Shown: positions 58,301 through 64,000 of the stretch, in pieces | Numbering within the stretch: position 1 is the stretch's first letter | How the letters are laid out: each line of letters starts with the position of its first letter | Source: Solicola gregarius | Lineage (GTDB): Bacteria; Actinomycetota; Actinomycetes; Propionibacteriales; Nocardioidaceae | Assembly: GCF_025790165.1 (NCBI RefSeq) | Contig: NZ_CP094970.1 | Span: 558,001-622,000 of the forward strand | Reading direction: 5' to 3' | DNA length: 64,000 nt | Program-made: the position numbers and the translations under genes | Notes under the pieces: generated by a model | Seen by the model: the letters and a program-made list of their open reading frames with translations, nothing else | Told to the model about the DNA's origin: nothing | Databases searched by the model: none

Positions 58301-59820
58301 CGGGCGCGAGCGGTGGATGGTCCACGAGTTACCGCTGGATGGGCGTCACCCGTGCCGATGCGAAGGGGCTGGTGCAGCACGATCTTCGTGCCCCTGAGGT
58401 GACGCAGTCCAACCCGCAAGTCGACAGTTCGCGCAGCTTGCTCAATGTCGCCCACATCGCCGATGGCCGTGGTGGTCTGCGTCCGCTGTCGCCCGGCGAG
58501 GACGGTGCGACCGCTGTGACCGCGATTCTGGATGACATCATCGCCGGCTCGAAGAAGAACGTCCGCCGGACGAAGGTCAAAGCGAAGGACCCCGAGACCG
58601 GGAAGCGCGTGCCGACGGGCGAGGTGCGCGAAGTGGAGGTGTCCCTCCGCGCGGACGCCGCCGTCATGGTCGAGTGCCTGATGCAGCTGGACCCCGAGTT
58701 CACGGGAACAGGGCGTGCCTACGACGAGGGCGGGCGGCCGGTGTGGGTCACTGACGACAACGGCGAGGAGGTCCGCGACGCGAACGGGCGCAGGATCCAG
58801 CTGGTCCGCACCTGTGCCGACATGACGCCGCAGAAGCGCGAGGAGGTCGACCGGCTGCTCGACGTCATGATCGAGGAGGTGATCGCGCAGCATCCGGACG
58901 GTGACGTGCTTTACGTTGCCAAGCACCTGGACGAGACCGCGCCGCACGTGCAGATGGCGTGGGTACCCAAGACTGGTGACGGCCGCATCAACTACAAGGA
59001 GGTCATGTCCGACGCTGCCCGGACGAGGGGTGCCGCGAAGGCCGCATACGCGGCCAAGCACGATCGTATGCGCGAACGTCTGCTGGAGCACGGCTATGAG
59101 GCCACGATGGAACGGGTGGATGGCGGTAAGCATCATCTGGGGCTGCGTGCGTTCAAGCGATGGAAGGACCGCGAGGCACGGATCGATCAGGACGATCAGA
59201 AGCTCAACGACTGGGACCGGCAGCTTCGCGACGCGAAGGCCGACGTGCGTGTCGAGCGTGAGCTTCTGGAAGCCTCCGAGTCCGAACTCGCCTCCAGGCA
59301 CCAGTCAGTCCTTGACCAAGAGGCCGAACTCCCCCGACTTCGTCGCAAAGCCATCGACGACGGCCGGGCAGAAGGTCTCGCCGATGCCGAGGCGGTCATC
59401 ACGGCCCAAGTGCAGCAGAAGGTGGCCGCGGTCATCGCGCCGGCCCAAGAGCAGGTCGCGAAGCTGCTGCAGGAGGCGGAAGACGAAAGGCAGCGGGCGA
59501 TTGCCGATGCGAACCGGTACTTCGCCGACGCCAAGTCAAGTGCTCTCCGGCACCGGGCCGAGATGATCGAGTCCGCCAAGACGAATCTTCCAGATCTGTT
59601 CGAGGAGTTCCTCGACACACCAACCAGGTCGGGCGTAACTCCGCGCAGGACGTTCGATCGGTTCGTCGACAAGCGAATCGGCGAGTTCGAGGCCGAACAC
59701 GGCGTGACCGGTCGGCTGGTGATGGAACCTGGGGATCGAGAGGCGTTCACCGCTGACGGTGGCGAACGCCTGGCGGCAGAGATCGCTGAGCTTCAGCGAG
59801 ACCGGCAGCACGGAGACTGA
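58297..59820 (+). CDS. mob: MOBV-type relaxase (Mob_Pre)
   Basis: A 507-residue relaxase. Motif I is GLVQHDLRAPEVTQSNPQVD followed by SSRSLLN, with the predicted nucleophile His28 in place of the MOBV HNxR. The metal site is HLDETAPHVQMAWVP (about 208-222); the usual HxH at the end is H-x-Q, an unusual substitution. The C-terminal half is a long coiled coil (KLNDWDRQLRDAKADVRVER to LQEAEDERQRAIADANRYFA), as in pMV158-type MobM. It would nick oriT and lead single-strand transfer with help from another conjugative apparatus. It starts at ATG 58297, overlapping the upstream stop. Confidence 0.88.
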   Translation: MTGASGGWSTSYRWMGVTRADAKGLVQHDLRAPEVTQSNPQVDSSRSLLNVAHIADGRGGLRPLSPGEDGATAVTAILDDIIAGSKKNVRRTKVKAKDPETGKRVPTGEVREVEVSLRADAAVMVECLMQLDPEFTGTGRAYDEGGRPVWVTDDNGEEVRDANGRRIQLVRTCADMTPQKREEVDRLLDVMIEEVIAQHPDGDVLYVAKHLDETAPHVQMAWVPKTGDGRINYKEVMSDAARTRGAAKAAYAAKHDRMRERLLEHGYEATMERVDGGKHHLGLRAFKRWKDREARIDQDDQKLNDWDRQLRDAKADVRVERELLEASESELASRHQSVLDQEAELPRLRRKAIDDGRAEGLADAEAVITAQVQQKVAAVIAPAQEQVAKLLQEAEDERQRAIADANRYFADAKSSALRHRAEMIESAKTNLPDLFEEFLDTPTRSGVTPRRTFDRFVDKRIGEFEAEHGVTGRLVMEPGDREAFTADGGERLAAEIAELQRDRQHGD

Positions 59821-59823
59821 GAA

Positions 59824-60593
59824 ATGGAGAGTGACATGGATTTGTTCGCATCGACCTTCGACAATGAGTTCCTTCGTCTCGGGCTCCTCTCGCGGAGCGT
59901 CCACCCTGACGACGTCGGAACACTGCTGCGGTACGCTCCAGGCGCGCTGACACACTTGTGCTGGCGCAGTAGCATCCTCGAGGACTGGCACGCCGGCCCA
60001 GACTCGCGGATCAACGACGCCGAGATGATGCGTGCGACCGTCGAGACGTCCCGGTTCTTCCATCAGGCGCTGTGGTTCGAGCTCGGGGAGGCATGGGCCG
60101 CCGACGGCCCCTTGGCAGCGCACCCGGTCGACATGGCCGCCCTTGTGCACGCCTTCGGCTACGCGCTCGCGAACGCCTTCAGCCCCAATCGCGCCCTTCC
60201 CACGGCATTACGTTGGGCGAGCTCGGCGGTGAAGAGCTCGAGCTACTCCAGGACCACGCAGGTGGTCAGCTCAACGCTCTGCTGGACGTCGCTGAGACCG
60301 ATGACCCCCACCTGGTCGTCATGTGGCTCGGGCTCCGGGGCGTTTCGGCCGTGCCGTACTGGTGGGGGACACCGAAATGGCCGTTCGTCGTCGACGAATT
60401 CTTCCGGCGGCTCGATAAACCAGACCACCCACACTGGTTAGCCGGCACGCATCCGGGTCCTCCGCCGGAATCAGCGGGCGACCGGGAGACGTTTCGCGAT
60501 CTGTTGCTATTCAGTCCCGACGCGCTGCCCACAGAGGTAGTGCAGTTCTGCATCCACGACGGCGGGATGGGGTTCATACACGATGTCGGGTAG
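59824..60593 (+). pseudogene. Hypothetical protein gene broken by a frameshift
   Basis: The frame from ATG 59824 (or 59836) encodes FASTFDNEFLRLGLLSRSVH and continues to ALANAFSPNRALP, then becomes Ser/Thr-rich nonsense. At about 60195-60203 another frame begins with HGITLGELGGEELELLQDHA and runs to GGMGFIHDVG at 60593. The join needs a one-base shift. Joined, the protein is about 255 residues, acidic, and of no recognised family. It follows the relaxase gene after three bases, so it was probably its operon partner. Confidence 0.6.
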
Positions 60594-60718
60594 CCGGTGG
60601 GCGATCGGCAGGGACCAGCGCGGCCATCACCTCGTCAATCTCGATGTCACCTAACTGATCCGGACCTACCGGACTCGTCTGAGTGAGGAGGGCCGACCTC
60701 CACGTTCTGCGCCGGGCT

Positions 60719-60895
60719 TCAGACCGACGGGCCCTTCTCCCTGTAGGCCTTGACCACGTTCTCGCGGCGGCGCTTCTTCCCCCGGAGGTCGCGCTGCTCG
60801 GCGGCGAGACGTCGGGACTCGGAACGAAGGGCCCCGATCGCAGCAGCCGTCCGCTTGGCTGCCGCCAACTCTTCTGAGCTCAGCGCATTAGACAT
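60719..60895 (-). CDS. Small basic helical protein, 58 residues
   Basis: A 58-residue ORF starting MSNALSSEELAAAKRTAAAI and ending KRRRENVVKAYREKGPSV. GGAGG lies eight bases before ATG 60895. The composition (Ala, Arg, Lys, Glu) predicts one or two long helices, possibly a short coiled coil. No known family. It is shorter than typical gene-caller limits. The ribosome binding site and protein-like sequence support it. Confidence 0.6.
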   Translation of the reverse strand: MSNALSSEELAAAKRTAAAIGALRSESRRLAAEQRDLRGKKRRRENVVKAYREKGPSV

Positions 60896-61309
60896 CGTCC
60901 GCCCCTCCGATCGTCCTCAACTGTAGACGACGACTCTCTCTCCTTACTCGGAATTGCGTGGTCCCGCGGCCGTTCATTCGGCGTTCGCACCGCTCGGCAG
61001 GCTAACGCTCGAGTTCGCCCTGGTGTGCCTGCTCCACGTCCGCGGCCCGCTGGGTCTCGCGCCAGGCGTCACGTCATCGCACCGCTGATAAGTTTATCGG
61101 CCATTGAGACCGCCGTTGATGAACTTATCAAGCGGCACCGGGTGCAGGGTGCCGCGAAGATTCAGCCACTCTGCTCTCGCCATCCGGGCTACCTCTCCTC
61201 CGGCCACCCGGATGAGTGCGATCAACCACGAGAGCCCTCCACGATTCTCGGGGACCACACGAGGTCGCGTGGCTCGCCGGCGACTCGGCACGGCCGATCA
61301 CGGCATCAG
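60896..61309. other. 414-base gap with an AT-rich inverted repeat
   Basis: No convincing gene. Short overlapping frames on both strands lack ribosome binding sites. An imperfect 17-18 base inverted repeat (61082-61135) is the only structured feature. The sequence AAGTTTATC within it is AT-rich compared with the surroundings. Confidence 0.5.
61082..61135. repeat. AT-rich imperfect inverted repeat
   Basis: The left arm CCGCTGATAAGTTTATC (61082-61098) and right arm GATGAACTTATCAAGCGG (61118-61135) are inverted copies apart from one extra base and one mismatch; the spacer is 19 bases. It could be a recombinase, partition or regulator site, and it is not followed by a T run that would make it a terminator. 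Confidence 0.55.
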
Positions 61310-61663
61310 TCATCGCGGCCAGTGCGCTGGGCGCTGGGCGTACTCGGCTGCCGCTAGGCGCAGCTGTTGCTGAATGGCGGGCTCGAAGGTCTCCATCTCG
61401 TCCGGCCCTGGGAGCCTGCCTTTCACCACGGCTCGGGTCATCGCGTCCGACTCCTCATAAGTCAGCGTCCGGCCGTACTTGGCGACCATCCCGGCGCGAA
61501 CACGGACCTGGATGTCCCGGAGCCGCTCGGCGCGGTCGAGCGCGGCCATCGCCTCGTCAATCTCGACCTCGCTGATCGGCTGTGCCAGCCGTTCGGCCCG
61601 ATCCTCGGCGACGCGAGCGAAGATCCAGTCGACGGCTTCGTCATGGGTCTCGGGCTCGGCCAC
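61310..61663 (-). CDS. Hypothetical acidic/helical protein
   Basis: A 117-residue protein with start GTG 61663 (VAEPETHDEAVDWIFARVAE), preceded by GGGAAGGAG at five bases. It is mostly helical: LAQPISEVEIDEAMAALDRA, VRVRAGMVAKYGRTLTYEES, FEPAIQQQLRLAAAEYAQRP. No family is recognised. A stretch of about 30 bases in the 60618-60648 region resembles its EVEIDEAMAALDR-coding part, suggesting a degraded duplicate. Confidence 0.65.
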   Translation of the reverse strand: MAEPETHDEAVDWIFARVAEDRAERLAQPISEVEIDEAMAALDRAERLRDIQVRVRAGMVAKYGRTLTYEESDAMTRAVVKGRLPGPDEMETFEPAIQQQLRLAAAEYAQRPAHWPR

Positions 61664-61968
61664 GACGACTCCTTCCCTAAACGAGTATGCAGCCTTTGGC
61701 GGCGCGCTCACCGGTGCGTACGTGGTCTGATCCGGCCTGAGCGACCAGCGCCGCGAACTCTGCCTCGTCGTGCGCTGACCCGACAGCGAGGTCCGGCCAA
61801 GATCGCCGTCCAGTGCCACGAGTCAGCGATACCTCAGTGCATCACGTCGTCCTCGCGACTGAAGCGCGGACACCAGAAGACTAATGGGCCGTCTCGATCT
61901 CGGGACATCTGCCGATACGTTGATGTCGACGGGGCCGAGCAACGGTCCCTGGTCCACGATCTCCGCCG
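61664..61968. other. 305-base gap before the Res gene
   Basis: A minus-strand frame without any start codon (about 61677-61848) encodes WPDLAVGSAHDEAEFAALVA, which looks protein-like and may be a remnant of a lost gene. The rest of the gap shows no RNA gene or hairpin. Confidence 0.45.
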
Positions 61969-64000
61969 TTAGAAGATCGTCGTCTGGCTCGACTCCTCAG
62001 GCCGACGAAGCTGAGCCATTTCCAGCGCCTCCGAGGCGCGCATGCCCTTCGACTCCCAGTTCTTGACGAACTCCTCGCCTAGCAGAACGTAGGACCAGGA
62101 CACGTCCATCCGGAGGTGTGGTTCGAGTTGGTTGATCTGCTCCACCCATCCAAGCGCTGCGCGTTCCTTCCGACGTACATTCTCATCGGAGAGCGCCGAC
62201 TGTGCCTTGGTCTCTACTATGAAAATCGAGTCCACGGTGCGGACTATGAAGTCGGGCGAGTACTGCGCTGGCATTCCGTCGGCCTTCAGGTACGGGCGAC
62301 GCATGACCTGGTGGCGATGCTCGTGTACCTTGCAGAAGGCCTCCACTTTGGAGTCCTTCTCGGCCCAGAGTATGAACCGTTTCTCCAGACCGCCCTTGTG
62401 CGTCGGTATGGGCAACTTCGGGTAGATGCACTTGTTGACCTGGACGCAGGATGTTGAGCGCACAGGGATGGTCTGTACCTCGGAGAGCAGGATGTGTCGA
62501 ACCTCTGCCTCCGCAGCGGACACGCTCTGCTGCAGCTCAGTGAGTTGAGTCGCGAAGACACCAGCGATGTGCTGGGCCACGTCGTCCACCATGAGGACCC
62601 GCCAGTTTTCGCCCTCGTGGGGGTCGAAGTCCCGGCCGAATAATCGGCGACGGATGTAGGTGTCCAGCCACCCGAGCACCATCGGCTGGTGTGCTTGCAG
62701 GATCGGGTACTGGCTCGCAGACTTGAACTTTGCGGCGCTCTTCGTGATGTTCGCGCCGAGAGCATGGGTGATCCGGTTGGTCATCCGCGATAGATAGTCG
62801 TTGTACCCGGTCGCCGTGAGGATGCCGCCTTCCACCCGGTAGTCCCCGTACTGAGTTCCCTCCTGTTGATCGTGGGAAGCGAACCGGTCACCCTCGCCGA
62901 TCTCTCGGATGAGGACGTCGATCGGATACTTGCTGGCCCGCAGCGCCATCGGGTCGAGGCTCGGCGCATTCAGCTCATCGTCGGCTTCACGCAGGATCAC
63001 GGGGATCTCGAAATCGAACACCTGATAGCCGGGCTTGAGGTCGACGCTCTCCAGGTCACCACGCGGGTTCTTATTGTCCGCGTCATCACCGACGGTGCCC
63101 GCCAAGCCTTCGGCGAGCAGATCATCGTAGAACTCTTCAAACGCGGGGTGCTCGACCACGAACAGGACGTCGAAGTAGTTGTTCGGCTCCTGACCGTTGG
63201 CGATCCGCTGACGCGTCTCTCGCTTGAGCTCGTCGATCGTCTCGTCCCCGCGCCACATGAGCCGGAGTCCGCGACCGACGGTTTGCTCGAGCAGGATCGA
63301 AGCCTGCGAGCTGCGCAGCGGGACGATCACACAGATATTCGACACGTCGAAACCCTCGCGAAGCATCAGTACCGACACGATCGCCCTCGGCGACGGGTGA
63401 CGGTCGACGTCGAACAGCCGCTCGCGGATCGGCTCCCAGTCCTTCTGAGTCAACTCCCTCTTCTTGCCCGAATCGACGCGCAGCACGTCCTCGTCGCTCA
63501 TGCCGGTCCCATGGAGGAACTCCTCCACCAGCGGGGTGACGTTTGTGTCCTCGCAGATCACCAATAGCTTGGGGTGCTTGTCGGGGTCCGTATTCGCGAA
63601 CTGCTCCTCGAGTATGCGCAGTTTGGTCAGTCCGGCCTGGAGCATGACCCGTTGCCCCTGGGACAGGGCGACTACGGTGCCGTCGTCGTCCCGCTCCGCT
63701 CGAAAGTCCAACGGGAGCGCGGCGATCTCCTTGCGCTTGTCCAGTGCCAGGGACTTGACCAGACCGGCCTTCATGGCGCTGGTGAGATCGAAGTCCACCA
63801 CGATGTGCGGGAACCACTGACGACCCTTCTTCTTGCCGGTGCCCACCTCGTTGTACGGCGTGGCCGAGAAGTCCATCTGAATAAATCGCTCGCCCTTCGG
63901 TGCAGCGATCTCCAGCAGGCTCTTCTGCCACTCGACGTCAGTGGCCTCCCCAGAAGTGCGCACCTCGTGTATGTGGTGTGCCTCGTCGTTCATCACCATC
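61969..64000 (-). CDS. Type III restriction enzyme Res-type helicase-nuclease, C-terminal part
   Basis: Partial: 676 residues seen, with the N-terminus (Walker A and translocase start) to the right of the window. The first visible motif is Walker B DEAH, in VMNDEAHHIHEV. SF2 motif VI is LLEQTVGRGLRLMW (about 243-256). The C-terminal endonuclease domain is visible as PDFIVRTVDSIFIVETKAQS (PD-(D/E)XK), near residue 600. Such Res subunits cut DNA with a partner Mod methyltransferase. The partner is not in view and is expected upstream on the same strand, to the right. The transcript runs leftward into the element. Confidence 0.85.
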   Translation of the reverse strand, partial: MVMNDEAHHIHEVRTSGEATDVEWQKSLLEIAAPKGERFIQMDFSATPYNEVGTGKKKGRQWFPHIVVDFDLTSAMKAGLVKSLALDKRKEIAALPLDFRAERDDDGTVVALSQGQRVMLQAGLTKLRILEEQFANTDPDKHPKLLVICEDTNVTPLVEEFLHGTGMSDEDVLRVDSGKKRELTQKDWEPIRERLFDVDRHPSPRAIVSVLMLREGFDVSNICVIVPLRSSQASILLEQTVGRGLRLMWRGDETIDELKRETRQRIANGQEPNNYFDVLFVVEHPAFEEFYDDLLAEGLAGTVGDDADNKNPRGDLESVDLKPGYQVFDFEIPVILREADDELNAPSLDPMALRASKYPIDVLIREIGEGDRFASHDQQEGTQYGDYRVEGGILTATGYNDYLSRMTNRITHALGANITKSAAKFKSASQYPILQAHQPMVLGWLDTYIRRRLFGRDFDPHEGENWRVLMVDDVAQHIAGVFATQLTELQQSVSAAEAEVRHILLSEVQTIPVRSTSCVQVNKCIYPKLPIPTHKGGLEKRFILWAEKDSKVEAFCKVHEHRHQVMRRPYLKADGMPAQYSPDFIVRTVDSIFIVETKAQSALSDENVRRKERAALGWVEQINQLEPHLRMDVSWSYVLLGEEFVKNWESKGMRASEALEMAQLRRPEESSQTTIF

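Larger units (their letters stand above)
49898..64000. mobile_element. Integrative mobilizable element in tRNA-Met, right end outside window
   Basis: Bounded at the left by the tRNA fragment and its terminator, it contains a helicase-nuclease, tyrosine integrase, HTH excisionase-like gene, HUH-type replication gene, MOBV relaxase, small genes, and the C-terminal part of a type III restriction Res protein. The gene set (int, xis, rep, mob) is that of an integrated rolling-circle plasmid or AICE-like element rather than a phage: no capsid, portal or terminase genes are seen. Two of its genes are frameshifted, unlike those on the chromosome side. The integrase lies about 4.3 kb from the attachment site, with the helicase between, so the helicase is end cargo. 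Confidence 0.75.

Noticed and set aside
1-64000. CRISPR arrays, rRNA operons, prophage structural genes
   Set aside because: No regularly spaced direct repeats of CRISPR type, no rRNA sequence, and no capsid, tail, portal or terminase proteins were seen.

Overview
The window is high-GC actinobacterial DNA. The evidence is a mycothiol-type SigR/RsrA pair, the N-terminus of a PdtaS-type histidine kinase, a 24-residue bL37-type ribosomal protein, a DUF222/HNH (13E12-type) gene, and several genes with a TANNNT -10 box only 6-7 bases before the ATG (leaderless transcripts). The order pdtaS, sigR-rsrA, SRAP protein, aroA-rsgA-hisN matches the conserved block around sigH/aroA in mycobacteria and relatives. 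Nocardioidaceae or another Propionibacteriales family is a reasonable guess, but that part is inference.

Positions 1-28,900 are ordinary chromosome. They hold a monocarboxylate transporter (DUF3311 plus MctP-like), two acetolactate-synthase-like ThDP enzymes, redox and envelope stress control (SigR/RsrA, an ECF41-like sigma factor beside a DoxX protein), the aroA-rsgA-hisN housekeeping block, an ArsR-MFS pair, and a LysR/LysE exporter pair. Two accessory genes stand out. One is a 1,048-residue sigma factor fused to a zinc-finger anti-sigma-like segment, a membrane segment and seven fibronectin type III domains (11,462-14,608). The other is a 79-residue secreted protein made of GWD repeats (25,254-25,493).

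Positions 28,900-48,200 are metabolic: hydrolases, an alkyl sulfatase, a secreted trypsin-like protease, and a catabolic cluster (GNAT, hydantoinase/dihydroorotase-like amidohydrolase, PucR regulator, dipeptide-type ABC importer with a natural permease-ATPase fusion) that looks built for uptake and hydrolysis of a cyclic amide or ureide. Next comes a branched-chain 2-oxoacid dehydrogenase operon (bkdABC) with a divergent Lrp/AsnC regulator.

An AbiE toxin-antitoxin pair (48,194-49,706) is followed by a 45-base 3' fragment of a tRNA-Met(CAU) gene with its terminator. The tRNA 5' half is missing, so this is the attachment-site scar of an integrative element that fills the rest of the window and runs off the right edge. 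In order the element carries a large SF1 helicase fused to a nuclease-like domain (broken by one frameshift), a tyrosine integrase, a helix-turn-helix excisionase-like protein, an iteron-like region, a CRESS/Rep_2-type HUH-helicase replication protein, a coupled unknown ORF with an oriT-like inverted repeat, a MOBV relaxase, a second frameshifted gene, two small proteins, and the C-terminal part of a type III restriction (Res) helicase-nuclease. It reads as an integrated, mobilizable rolling-circle plasmid carrying defence cargo on both flanks. The helicase-nuclease beside the attachment site is the best candidate for an undescribed system.
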